Source: Rhodocyclaceae bacterium (GTDB lineage Bacteria; Pseudomonadota; Gammaproteobacteria; Burkholderiales; Rhodocyclaceae). Taken from it: a stretch of 64,000 bases of DNA. Both the position numbers and the translations under genes were made by a program. Within the stretch, counting starts at the first letter, position 1, and every line of letters begins with the position of its first letter. Below the pieces are notes generated by a model that saw only the letters and a list, made by a program, of their open reading frames with translations, was not told the origin of the DNA and searched no databases. The stretch lies in the NCBI GenBank assembly GCA_016791115.1, contig JAEUNL010000061.1:1-64000 (forward strand), in the 5' to 3' direction. This document shows, piece after piece, positions 34,513 through 42,907 of the stretch.

Positions 34513-35388
34513 TTGCGGACTATCGGTTTCGCTATTGCGCTGACGCTGTCCTGTATCGCGATGTCGGTTGCTGCCGAGGAGGAACCCGAAAAGGTACTCC
34601 GCGTTTGTGCCGACCCGAACAACCTGCCGTTGTCGAACCAGAAACAGGAAGGCTACGAGAACAAGATCGCAGAGCTTCTGGCCCAGAAACTCGGCTGGAA
34701 ACTCGAATACACCTGGTTCCCGCAGCGCCTGGGATTCATCCGCAGCACATTGCGCGCGAAGGCGGCGAACGCCGACCACTACAAGTGCGATCTGGTAATC
34801 GGATGGCCAACGGGTGCGGAGCTCGCGTCGACGACAAAGCCGTACCTGCGCTCGACTTTTGCAATGGTCTATGTGCGTGGGAAGGGGCTGGACTCGGTGA
34901 AAGCACCGGAGGACATTCTCAATCTGCCCCCCGAACAAGTCGCAAAACTCAGGCTCGGCGCATTTGCACAGTCGTCTCCGGTTGATTGGCTGGTGCGAAA
35001 CGGACTGACCAATCAGCTCGTGCCTTACCAGACCATGAGCGGCGATCCAGCAAACTATCCGGGCGAGATCGTCGAACGCGATCTGGTCGACGGGAAACTG
35101 GACGCGGCATTTGTCTGGGGTCCGATCGCCGGCTATTTCGGCAAGAAAGTCACCGCCGCCGAGGTCGTGGTAGTGCCCTTCAAACCACAGCCGACGTTCC
35201 AGTTCGATTATTCAATTTCGATGGGCGTACGCTACGGCGAGAAGGAATGGAAGGACAAGATCGAAAAGCTGATCGACGAGAACCGCGCCCAGATTCAGCA
35301 GATTCTGGCGGCCTACGGCGTCCCCCAGCTCGATGAAAGTGGAAACCCATTGCAGTTGTCGCAGTCTGCGACAGGCGGCACGCGTTAG
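34513..35388 (+). CDS. xoxJ: XoxJ, periplasmic binding-type protein
   Basis: The 291-residue protein belongs to the periplasmic solute-binding fold (LRVCADPNNLPLSNQKQEGYENKIAELLAQKL, given in parts, is the signature opening). MxaJ/XoxJ proteins bind the dehydrogenase and assist its activation or cofactor loading. The start is TTG 34513, with CAGGAG 6 nt upstream; only this start gives the full signal peptide. It lies 225 nt after the cytochrome gene, and that gap has no other gene. Confidence 0.88.
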   Translation: MRTIGFAIALTLSCIAMSVAAEEEPEKVLRVCADPNNLPLSNQKQEGYENKIAELLAQKLGWKLEYTWFPQRLGFIRSTLRAKAANADHYKCDLVIGWPTGAELASTTKPYLRSTFAMVYVRGKGLDSVKAPEDILNLPPEQVAKLRLGAFAQSSPVDWLVRNGLTNQLVPYQTMSGDPANYPGEIVERDLVDGKLDAAFVWGPIAGYFGKKVTAAEVVVVPFKPQPTFQFDYSISMGVRYGEKEWKDKIEKLIDENRAQIQQILAAYGVPQLDESGNPLQLSQSATGGTR

Positions 35389-35415
35389 GCCTCGTCTCCC
35401 ACCGACTCGTGCGCC

Positions 35416-36471
35416 ATGGCCGGTAGCCTGATCTCCCAAGGCAGCAGGATTCTCGTCGTTCTGGCAGGCATGGCGATTCCCGTCGGTGTCGCCTGGGCGC
35501 AAGCGCTCGACTTCGAGTTATTCACGCGCCTGACCCACAAGGTACTCAAGGTCGAGGCGATGAACACGGATGGCAGCGTGTCGATGGGCACCGGCGTACT
35601 CGTCGGCGATGGCTTTGTCGTAACCAACTGCCATGTCACTGCACGGGCAAGAGCCATCGAACTGGTACGTGGCGAGTTCCGTTGGGAAGTAGAAGCGCAG
35701 CGAGCAGACGTCGAGCACGACCTGTGTGTCTTGCGCGCGCCGCATTCAGTCGACCTCGCGCCTGCCGAAATGAGTTTCGACGCACCGCAGATCGGACAGG
35801 CGGTCCATGCCGTGGGTTTCATTTTCGGTATCGCGCCACGCTTGAATGTCGGTGTGATCAATGCGCTCCATGACTACGACGGTGCAAAGATCGTTCAGTC
35901 AACGACCCCATTCACCTCCGGTGCGAGCGGCGGCGGGCTGTTCGACGACAAGGGCCGCCTTGTCGGCATTGTGACTTTTCGCTACCGTGCAGGCGAGGCG
36001 TTTCATTTCTCCCTGCCGGTGAGCTGGGTCGTGGACGCAATCGCCCATTTCGATGGCCAGACGGTCGCGCCGTTGAAGGGAACGCCGTTCTGGGGACGGC
36101 CACGGGACCAGCAGCCGCACTTTCTTCGGGCAGCCACCTACGCAGCTGAGGGCGACTGGCAGGGCATGGCGCATGTTGCATCGGAGTGGACCCGCCTCGA
36201 ACCGGACAGCGCATCGGCCTGGCGAACGCTCGGCGTATCGAAATCCCGTCTCAAGCAGCTGGATGCGGCGGTCCCCGCATTGCGGCGATCCGTATCGCTG
36301 GACGGTGGCTACGCGCCAACATGGTACGAGCTCGGGCTTGCGCTCGCGGGTTCGGGTAACCGTTCTGAAGCCACAGCCGTTCAGCACACCTTGCAGGGTC
36401 TGAATGAAAAGCTGTCGAAGGATTTGACCTTGGCTCTCGACTGTGCGGAACCCGAGATCCCCCCCTGCTGA
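35416..36471 (+). CDS. Secreted trypsin-like serine protease with TPR tail
   Basis: The 351-residue protein has a signal peptide (cleavage after VAWAQA) and a trypsin-like domain with an intact triad: His73 (TNCHVTA), Asp102 (EHDLCVL) and Ser171 (TSGASGGGLF). Residues 235-340 contain two or three TPR-like helical repeats. It would act in the periplasm on an unknown substrate; TPR repeats suggest a protein partner. It starts 27 nt after xoxJ and could be co-transcribed. No relation to methanol oxidation is established. Confidence 0.85.
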   Translation: MAGSLISQGSRILVVLAGMAIPVGVAWAQALDFELFTRLTHKVLKVEAMNTDGSVSMGTGVLVGDGFVVTNCHVTARARAIELVRGEFRWEVEAQRADVEHDLCVLRAPHSVDLAPAEMSFDAPQIGQAVHAVGFIFGIAPRLNVGVINALHDYDGAKIVQSTTPFTSGASGGGLFDDKGRLVGIVTFRYRAGEAFHFSLPVSWVVDAIAHFDGQTVAPLKGTPFWGRPRDQQPHFLRAATYAAEGDWQGMAHVASEWTRLEPDSASAWRTLGVSKSRLKQLDAAVPALRRSVSLDGGYAPTWYELGLALAGSGNRSEATAVQHTLQGLNEKLSKDLTLALDCAEPEIPPC

Positions 36472-36521
36472 GTACCATTCCGATGACGCTTTTGAATCCA
36501 CATGATTCGTTTCAGGAGAAG

Positions 36522-37265
36522 ATGTTGAGTAATACAGTTCGGCGCTGCTGCAAGACACGAACCTTCAAGGCCATCATCGCTTCGGCATGTCTCGCAACGC
36601 CCTTCCCGGCTCTCGCGGAAGATCAACCCATATCGCCGGCAGAAACGGCTTTGTTTGTCACCGACCACCTGAAGGGCATTTCCGGTCAGCAAACCCTGCA
36701 CTACAGTTTCGACAAGAAAGGTTCGCTCGAGGCGCCGGCGCACGATGACATCTCGATTGTTGTCGGCCCCTCGCCCAACGGCAATGGACACAAAGTGGAC
36801 ACCAAGTGCGCAATGGGCGGTCAGACGATACCGGTCGAGTCGATAGATAGCGCTCTTGGAAATCCTGTCATCCAGTGCTTCCTCGAGCGGGATTTGCTGG
36901 AAATGAATCGCTTGACGACAACCCCCAAGGCCAAGGGAGGCTCGACCTATTTCTTCCGGCGCAGGATCCGCCTCGCGCTGGCCGAATCTGCCGAGATAAA
37001 GGATATCGAAGCTACGTTCGATGGCAAGAAAATACCGGCAAGGGAAATTCGCATCGCGCCCTACGCCAAGGATCCGGAGCGTGTTCGCGACAACTTCAAG
37101 CGTTTTGCCGACAAGATCTACGTCTTTCAGATTTCCGACGCAGTCCCCGGAGGGGTCGTGAAGCTCGGGACCGTCATCCCCGACAGCGAAAAACAGGACG
37201 CACCGGCGCTGATCGAAGAAAGTGTCGTCCTCTCGCGATTGGAGCCGAAAGGCAAGGCGAAATGA
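36522..37265 (+). CDS. Secreted protein of unknown function (247 aa)
   Basis: The product has a signal peptide (IIASACLATPFPALAED) and a mature alpha/beta protein with two or three Cys and no catalytic pattern I recognise. ATG 36522 follows AGGAG closely (3 nt); ATG 36483 further upstream has no binding site. It overlaps folK by 4 nt (ATGA), tying it to a pterin gene. I do not recognise the family. Periplasmic location and position beside the xox genes are the only clues to its role. Confidence 0.75.
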   Translation: MLSNTVRRCCKTRTFKAIIASACLATPFPALAEDQPISPAETALFVTDHLKGISGQQTLHYSFDKKGSLEAPAHDDISIVVGPSPNGNGHKVDTKCAMGGQTIPVESIDSALGNPVIQCFLERDLLEMNRLTTTPKAKGGSTYFFRRRIRLALAESAEIKDIEATFDGKKIPAREIRIAPYAKDPERVRDNFKRFADKIYVFQISDAVPGGVVKLGTVIPDSEKQDAPALIEESVVLSRLEPKGKAK

Positions 37266-37795
37266 TCGAGCATCGCGCATTCATCGGGCTTGGCAGCAAT
37301 CTCCGTTCGCCGGAACATCAAATATTGCTGGCGTTCGATGAACTGGCTGTCCTGCGCGACTCACGCCTCACCGCTCGCTCGTCGATTTATCGCACTGCGC
37401 CAATCGGCTACGCTGACCAGCCCGATTTTGTGAACGGCGTTGCGGAAGTGATGACGCGCCTGAGTCCCGAACAACTCCTCGACGCACTGCTGGAAATCGA
37501 GCGACGCCACGGGCGCGTCCGGGAAATGGTGAACGGTCCGCGAACTCTGGACCTGGATGTGCTTCTTTACGGCGATTTCGAGTTGGAGACCGAGCGACTG
37601 CGCCTTCCGCACCCGCGCGCCCATGAGCGCGCGTTCGTTCTTCACCCTCTACTGGAAATCGCCCCAGACATCGCCATCCCGGGTCGAGGGCCGGCGCGAA
37701 AGTGGCTCGCTGCCTGTGCAGATCAACCGATCACACGAGTTGCCGACGAACCCACCTTGCGGCGAGCTGTCGGAACGGTGGTCGACGTTTCGTAG
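37262..37795 (+). CDS. folK: 6-hydroxymethyl-dihydropterin pyrophosphokinase
   Basis: The 177-residue enzyme transfers pyrophosphate from ATP to 6-hydroxymethyl-7,8-dihydropterin, a step of folate synthesis. Conserved motifs are visible: FIGLGSN at the N-terminus, YRTAPIGYADQPDFVNGV, and GPRTLDLDVLLYG with the Asp pair binding magnesium, followed by LPHPRAHERAFVLHPL. ATG 37262 overlaps the preceding stop (ATGA). Its presence here may supply pterin precursors for folate and, indirectly, methanopterin. It converges with fhcC. Confidence 0.93.
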   Translation: MIEHRAFIGLGSNLRSPEHQILLAFDELAVLRDSRLTARSSIYRTAPIGYADQPDFVNGVAEVMTRLSPEQLLDALLEIERRHGRVREMVNGPRTLDLDVLLYGDFELETERLRLPHPRAHERAFVLHPLLEIAPDIAIPGRGPARKWLAACADQPITRVADEPTLRRAVGTVVDVS

Positions 37796-37907
37796 CCCCA
37801 CCACGCGGCGTCAATCCGATCCTGCCGGTCACACCAGCCGTTGCGCGCATGGAATGCTCGTCGCATGTCGAATCAATTCAATTGGCCGAGCCCAAGGTCG
37901 TACAGGG

Positions 37908-38720
37908 TCAGCGGAGAACAAGGATCTCGCCCTTGCCGCCGGCACCGAGATCTCCCATGAGACGCTGAACTCGCGGTGAACGCCCTGATAGCTCTGCGAA
38001 AGGCGCGCCGAGTGTGGCCCATTGCTTGAACAACAACGTCAGGAAACCGAGTTCGAACGTGCCGCATTCGTTGAAGGTTGGCAGGATCCTGTCAGGCGCT
38101 GTCGCGCACAGAAGCGTACCCCGCGTCATTCCGTACCCTGCCCTTTCGCCGATCGTGCCGAACACCGCAATCGTTCCCGCGATCATCCGGCTTGCGCAGC
38201 ATTCCCCCGCGTTGCCGCCGATGAGGATTGCTCCCCTGCGCATTCGATCACCAGCGCGGTCACCGGCGTTACCCAGCACGCGCACGAGCCCGCCGCGCAT
38301 CCCCCGCATCTCGCCTGGCAATGCGCCGCCAAGGAAGTCACCGGCATTGCCGCCGACTGTCAGCGTGCCACCGCGCATCCCGCAGGCCGCAAATATCCCG
38401 ACGGAGCCGCTGATCACGATCTCGCCGCTACGCATCGCTGTACCGACATAGGCGCCAGCATCGCCCTCGACGCGAATCCGCCCCGTGCTCATGCCTTGTC
38501 CGACGTGATCGAGCTGGGAGCAGCCGGAAAACACCAACTCATCCGAAACCCCTCCCGCGACGGCAAATAGCTCGCCAACAGACACTTGACGGTTGCCCTG
38601 ATGAATCGGCAGTGTCCGAATCTGATCGAGCGACATGCCGGCAACCTTCTCCGGCGTCAGGCAAGACACGTCGATGCGCTGCACCGCCTTTTGCCGGAGA
38701 GTGAAAGTCAGCGCACTCAC
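37908..38720 (-). CDS. fhcC: Formyltransferase/hydrolase complex subunit C
   Basis: The 270-residue protein is the FwdC-like subunit: a right-handed beta-helix built of Gly-rich repeats (GNAGDRAGDRMRRGAILIGGNAGE and similar). In the cytoplasmic Fhc complex it holds the others together and supports the long polyglutamate chain of methylofuran. GTG 38720 overlaps the fhcD stop (GTGA). It ends the fhcBADC operon; 112 nt separate it from the convergent folK. Confidence 0.93.
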   Translation of the reverse strand: MSALTFTLRQKAVQRIDVSCLTPEKVAGMSLDQIRTLPIHQGNRQVSVGELFAVAGGVSDELVFSGCSQLDHVGQGMSTGRIRVEGDAGAYVGTAMRSGEIVISGSVGIFAACGMRGGTLTVGGNAGDFLGGALPGEMRGMRGGLVRVLGNAGDRAGDRMRRGAILIGGNAGECCASRMIAGTIAVFGTIGERAGYGMTRGTLLCATAPDRILPTFNECGTFELGFLTLLFKQWATLGAPFAELSGRSPRVQRLMGDLGAGGKGEILVLR

Positions 38721-39613
38721 GCGAGTATCTCCCGCAGATGGAAATGGAACTGCCCCAGCTTGCCGCCGTAATTCCCCGCCGATATCCTGCGAACACCTCC
38801 AGCCGCGCCAACCCGACAAACGGCTTCCAATCCGCTCTTCATGGCCGCCCGCACGTCGGTATCGGTCAGTCCATCAATCACAATCTCCATCACACTCCCG
38901 ATGTCTGACGTCAGCTCGCTGCGCGTCGCGCCGCGCAACGTGGGACAGAAGGCATCGTTGGTCGATGCCGGCAACGCCTTGTACTTGGAACCGACCTTGG
39001 ACCCCGATCGAACCACACCTCCGGGAAACGGCATGATGACATTCGGCAGTTTGCGCATTTCGCCGATCGCGGCTTCGCAGGCCCGCAAAGCAGACACCTG
39101 ATCCTGCGCCAATACAAGGAAATTGCCTCCGCCGACCGCCTTCACCATCGACGTCGTCTCTTCGGCAAGAAATTCTCCGTCCATCACCGGAACGCGCCAG
39201 TATCGACGGCCCGCAACCACCTTGGAATTCTGAAATCCATCGCCAAAGAAGCGCAAGGTTTTGCCCAACGGAAGCTTTTCCGGCGCATCCAGGCCGGCGA
39301 ACACGGCAGTCGTCGGGCAAGTGAGAACGCACTGCCCCACCCTGCGCTCGAGTTGCTTGCCGAGTTCCTTGGACGACACCGCGAACAGAAGCGCCGACAC
39401 GCCCGGCCGGCCGTCAGGCGTCTCATCGGGCGATAGCTCTCGCTCGATCCCTGCTTCCGCACCGCATGCAATCACTGAGGTCGCAAACCCGGTAAGCGCA
39501 ACCGCAGCATGGCGCGCCCATGTGAGATCATGCGCAGTAATGATCAGACGGGTTCCCCGCATGCCGAACGCTTCGGCAAAGGTCTCGTCTATCGAGACTC
39601 CATTGATGATCAC
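38717..39613 (-). CDS. fhcD: Formylmethylofuran:H4MPT formyltransferase (Fhc subunit D)
   Basis: The 298-residue subunit moves the formyl group from formyl-H4MPT to methylofuran within the Fhc complex. It is the homologue of archaeal Ftr, with NGVSIDETFAEAFGM at the N-terminus, GRPGVSALLF, and TPFPGGV-like MPFPGGVVRSGSKVGSKYK further on. The start is GTG 39613, immediately following the fhcA stop codon TAG. It is coupled to fhcC downstream. Confidence 0.95.
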   Translation of the reverse strand: MIINGVSIDETFAEAFGMRGTRLIITAHDLTWARHAAVALTGFATSVIACGAEAGIERELSPDETPDGRPGVSALLFAVSSKELGKQLERRVGQCVLTCPTTAVFAGLDAPEKLPLGKTLRFFGDGFQNSKVVAGRRYWRVPVMDGEFLAEETTSMVKAVGGGNFLVLAQDQVSALRACEAAIGEMRKLPNVIMPFPGGVVRSGSKVGSKYKALPASTNDAFCPTLRGATRSELTSDIGSVMEIVIDGLTDTDVRAAMKSGLEAVCRVGAAGGVRRISAGNYGGKLGQFHFHLREILA

Positions 39614-41290
39614 CTATCGGACCCTCTTGTATCGGCAATCGTGGGGCATGGCTTTGGATCCATGGCCGCACTCGCACAGCTCGTCGTCGTGAATCTTGAA
39701 GTTCTCCATGCGTATGGAATGGTAGCGATCGAAGTAAGGTTTGAGCTGTTTTTCGATCGCGGGATCATACTCGGGCCGCACAACATGCGTATTGCCCCAA
39801 GTCACCTCCACGATACGCCCGTCACGCGCGACCAAAGTGCCGTCCTTGAACACGAATTCCGGTCGGGCAAACATTTCCTCCACGTCTTCCTGCTCACGGT
39901 AGACCACAATGTCGGCAGCGGCGCCCGGCGCCAGATGCCCTCGATCCTTCAATCCCAGCAAACGAGCTGGCGCAGCCCGGGTCATCGTCGCGATCTCGTA
40001 CATCGTGTATTCGCGATCGATACTTCCGAGCGTACTCATGGCCGCTGCATCGGCATTTATCGTCCCCAGCATTGCGTTGCGGTAGGTCTTGTCCATCAGC
40101 AGTTTGATCAAATGCGGATAACTGGTGAACGGCGCACCGTTCGGATGGTCGGTGGTAAGAAAGATCCGCCACGGATCGTTCACGAGCAGAAAGATCTCCA
40201 ATCCGATTGCCCATTGCAGGGCATTGACGAAGTTCTTGTCGCGATACTTGAACGGGACCACCCCGCAGCCGGCATCGCATTCGATATCCATGACCACGAA
40301 TTTCTTCGGGCTGGCCAGCCCGCTATTGCGATGCTGCGACATGTTGTCGCCAGACGCAGTGACCGTCTGGCCGAACATGATCTGTCCGACATCTGCAGTG
40401 ATGTTGCGGTTCGCATTGATCGCCTCGGCGATCTGCGCCGCACCGGAGGAAAACTTGCGGTCGCCCTCCGTACCGTAACTGTGAAACTGGATATGCGTAA
40501 GATGCATCGGCAATCCTTCGACAGCCTGGATCGTCGCCAGCGTCGTATCCACATTCCCGGGCACGCCCAGGTTGCATCCATGCACATGCAGCGGATGCGG
40601 AACGCCAAGGTCATGAACCGCCTGCGCCAGCACTTTGAGAATCTGCCTGGGCGTAACCGAGTAAAACGGATGCTGCTCGTCGAGATCCAGGCTGCGCTGA
40701 TTGAACTTGAACGCCGATATCCCGCCTGGATTGACTACCTTGATTCCGATCGCCTGCGCGGCGTTGATGGTCCACGCGACGTAGTCGTCGATGGCGCGCT
40801 GATCCTGCTTCGCGGTCATCATGCGCAGCAGAAAATCGTCACTGCCAAGCATTACATATCCGCCCTTGTCGACGATCGGCGTGTCACCCATCTCCATGTG
40901 AGCCTGGCGCGCATTGATCGGCAACACCGCCGGCTCGAAGCATGCCGTGTAACCCATTTCGGCATAACGGTATCCAGCTGCAAGCGTTCCGGGAGCGCAA
41001 TAGCCGCAAGACGCCCTGGTCAGCTCTGTGCGCGCAAGCAGATCCCCTCGATGATCCTCTGGAAGCATCGAGCGCGCGATGTTCACCTTGCCGCCACCGA
41101 TATGCGTGTGCATGTCGATGGCGCCGGCCATCACCAGCCGTCCCCGACAATCGATCTCTTGTGAAATCGATTCACCGGATACCGGCGCTGGAACGATGCG
41201 ACCGTCACGAACGAAGATGTCCTGAACCAGACCGTCGACGCCGTTCTCCGGATCGAAAACCTTGCCGCCGGCAAATTTGATCAAACCCAT
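39614..41290 (-). CDS. fhcA: Formylmethylofuran hydrolase (Fhc subunit A)
   Basis: The 558-residue amidohydrolase-fold subunit releases formate from formylmethylofuran. The binuclear metal motif MHTHIGGGK is visible near residue 60, with later His residues (LHVHGCN, MHLTHIQFHSYG) and the acidic residue in TDHPNGAPF supplying further ligands. It is the homologue of FwdA/FmdA. ATG 41290 lies one base after the fhcB stop. Together FhcA and FhcD convert formyl-H4MPT to formate. Confidence 0.95.
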   Translation of the reverse strand: MGLIKFAGGKVFDPENGVDGLVQDIFVRDGRIVPAPVSGESISQEIDCRGRLVMAGAIDMHTHIGGGKVNIARSMLPEDHRGDLLARTELTRASCGYCAPGTLAAGYRYAEMGYTACFEPAVLPINARQAHMEMGDTPIVDKGGYVMLGSDDFLLRMMTAKQDQRAIDDYVAWTINAAQAIGIKVVNPGGISAFKFNQRSLDLDEQHPFYSVTPRQILKVLAQAVHDLGVPHPLHVHGCNLGVPGNVDTTLATIQAVEGLPMHLTHIQFHSYGTEGDRKFSSGAAQIAEAINANRNITADVGQIMFGQTVTASGDNMSQHRNSGLASPKKFVVMDIECDAGCGVVPFKYRDKNFVNALQWAIGLEIFLLVNDPWRIFLTTDHPNGAPFTSYPHLIKLLMDKTYRNAMLGTINADAAAMSTLGSIDREYTMYEIATMTRAAPARLLGLKDRGHLAPGAAADIVVYREQEDVEEMFARPEFVFKDGTLVARDGRIVEVTWGNTHVVRPEYDPAIEKQLKPYFDRYHSIRMENFKIHDDELCECGHGSKAMPHDCRYKRVR

Positions 41291-41291
41291 C

Positions 41292-42560
41292 TCATGCCAC
41301 CCCGTCGTCAAGCGCAGCTTCGATGGAAGCCACGACATCCGCAACCGAGGGCAGCCCGATTTCGCGCAGCTTGCGCAGCGGCAACGCAACGACCTTGTCG
41401 GTTCGCGTGTAGTGCCCGGCGTGATCGACCCCGGGCGTCCCGACGGGAATATAGACATCGGGCTCAGACTCGAAAACGGCGCCCGGCGGCGCAAGCACGA
41501 TGGTCGGCACCGAAACTTTAGTCGGAAGACGCGCCGGGTTGTAGGCACTGACCCAAAGCAGCGCATCCGCCTCGCCAGAGGTCAATAAGCGTTGCGACGA
41601 GTTCATGTAGGGATCGTAGACGGGCGCTCCGGTGGCAAAACTGCAGCGGAACGGGAACCCTGTCTGCCACAGAAGAACGCCGTTGGAAGTGAAATCCCCG
41701 TCGCTTCCGCCGAGCGGAAGCCCCACGACTCGGTTGGATAGATTGAGATCCTTGATCAATGCGGAAATCGTCTGTACGGTCAGTTCGGCGTGCTCGAATG
41801 CGAAATCGGCTGCAGCCCACACGATGACCGCATACTTCGCACTCCTCAATCGCTCGAGAAGCGAAGTCCATTGCCCGACCGGTACACCGGCAACCGACTC
41901 GGCATGCAATGACTGCCCTGCCAGAATCGATCGCATTGCACCCATGCCCTCGCCAATTTCGTCGACCTTGCAGGGTATGACTTCTGGAGGGCGTCCATCG
42001 GGAGCATGCCCGGCCCGATCATCGAGCCCGGCACCAACATAGACTATCTGCCGGGCTCCGGAGTCGAGCCCGAACATCGATTCCTGTGACCAGATCAGCC
42101 GTTCGAAGAAACGTGGAAAGCGGGACACCGCATCGGTTCCAAGCAATACAACCAGGTCGGCACGGTTCTTGACCTCGGCCAGCGTCGTGGTTATCCAGCC
42201 AGCATCCTGTACGCTAAGCAGGTTACGCATCTTGGCGGTCGAATTCATGTGCTCGATAACCGCACCACACCGATCGGCGAGTTGTACGATGCGTCGGGCA
42301 CCGGAAAGGTCGGCCGCGAATCCATCAAACAGCGGCAAGCTCGCTTTCGCGAGAATGCCTGCCGCCGATTTGACCGCTTCGTCGATCGTTGCTGCTTTGC
42401 CCTTGATATGTGGCGATGCACCGGCCACCGGCGCAAGGCGTCGATAATGGTCCAGACTCAGACCGCAAGCATTGTCCGTCGCGCAAACAGAACCCTCTAT
42501 GACTTCAATCTGAAGGTCGTCGCATGCTAGCCCGCAGAACGGACAGGTCACGTTATCCAT
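41292..42560 (-). CDS. fhcB: Formyltransferase/hydrolase complex subunit B
   Basis: The 422-residue subunit is homologous to FwdB/FmdB, the molybdo/tungsto-pterin subunit of archaeal formylmethanofuran dehydrogenase, but in bacteria it has lost the redox role. The N-terminal cysteine motif CPFCGLACDD is still present with two further Cys at 26 and 32. It is the first gene of fhcBADC, preceded by a sigma-54-like promoter about 70 nt upstream. The gap 42561-42907 carries both divergent promoters. Confidence 0.94.
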   Translation of the reverse strand: MDNVTCPFCGLACDDLQIEVIEGSVCATDNACGLSLDHYRRLAPVAGASPHIKGKAATIDEAVKSAAGILAKASLPLFDGFAADLSGARRIVQLADRCGAVIEHMNSTAKMRNLLSVQDAGWITTTLAEVKNRADLVVLLGTDAVSRFPRFFERLIWSQESMFGLDSGARQIVYVGAGLDDRAGHAPDGRPPEVIPCKVDEIGEGMGAMRSILAGQSLHAESVAGVPVGQWTSLLERLRSAKYAVIVWAAADFAFEHAELTVQTISALIKDLNLSNRVVGLPLGGSDGDFTSNGVLLWQTGFPFRCSFATGAPVYDPYMNSSQRLLTSGEADALLWVSAYNPARLPTKVSVPTIVLAPPGAVFESEPDVYIPVGTPGVDHAGHYTRTDKVVALPLRKLREIGLPSVADVVASIEAALDDGVA

Positions 42561-42639
42561 ACTGATTCCGATGATTCAAGGGAAATACTGGAAAGGTCTG
42601 CAGCTGGACCGCAGTCTTCTGCAAAACGGCGGTTCACAT

Positions 42640-42664
42640 TCGCAGGTTGCGTGCCAACCTGCGA
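42640..42664. repeat. Perfect palindrome in the fhcB/orf4 divergent promoter
   Basis: Arms TCGCAGGTTG and CAACCTGCGA, 10 bp each, are separated by 5 nt. The palindrome overlaps the candidate -24/-12 promoter of fhcB and lies about 195 nt upstream of the opposite promoter, suitable for an upstream activator or repressor site. A similar half-site, TTCGCAGG, recurs at 42714-42721. Confidence 0.6.
42641..42657 (-). promoter_or_regulatory. Candidate sigma-54 promoter of the fhcBADC operon
   Basis: The minus strand reads TTGGCACGCAACCTGCG. The -24 part TTGGCAC is a perfect consensus; the -12 part CTGCG keeps the GC dinucleotide at the right 12-nt spacing but differs from TTGCA. Predicted start is near 42630, about 70 nt before fhcB. 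Confidence 0.5.
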
Positions 42665-42845
42665 CATTCTTCCCTGCATGCAACAATGTCCACTGTGTAT
42701 CTGCCTGTTCGGGTTCGCAGGCTTGTCCGCAGCGCCCATCCGGAATGCCCGAGGATGCGCAGGCTCGGGTGACACAGTGCTACATGCGCGGCACAAATCC
42801 AACGACCAATCAAGCAGCTCGCGAGCAGCGCATGGGGCTGCATCA

Positions 42846-42862
42846 TTGGCACACGCCTTGCT
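42846..42862 (+). promoter_or_regulatory. Candidate sigma-54 promoter of the H4MPT operon
   Basis: TTGGCACACGCCTTGCT matches the -24/-12 consensus fully at both elements and at spacing. Predicted start is near 42873, 35 nt before the ATG of the beta-RFAP synthase gene. It is the best sigma-54 promoter match in the window. Confidence 0.7.
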
Positions 42863-42907
42863 AAATTGAAGCGTTCCAAACGAATCAGCAATAAAGGGAG
42901 ACGCCAC

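Noticed and set aside
38225..38400. Tandem repeats within fhcC
   Set aside because: They are the coding repeats of the Gly-rich beta-helix, not an independent repeat element.
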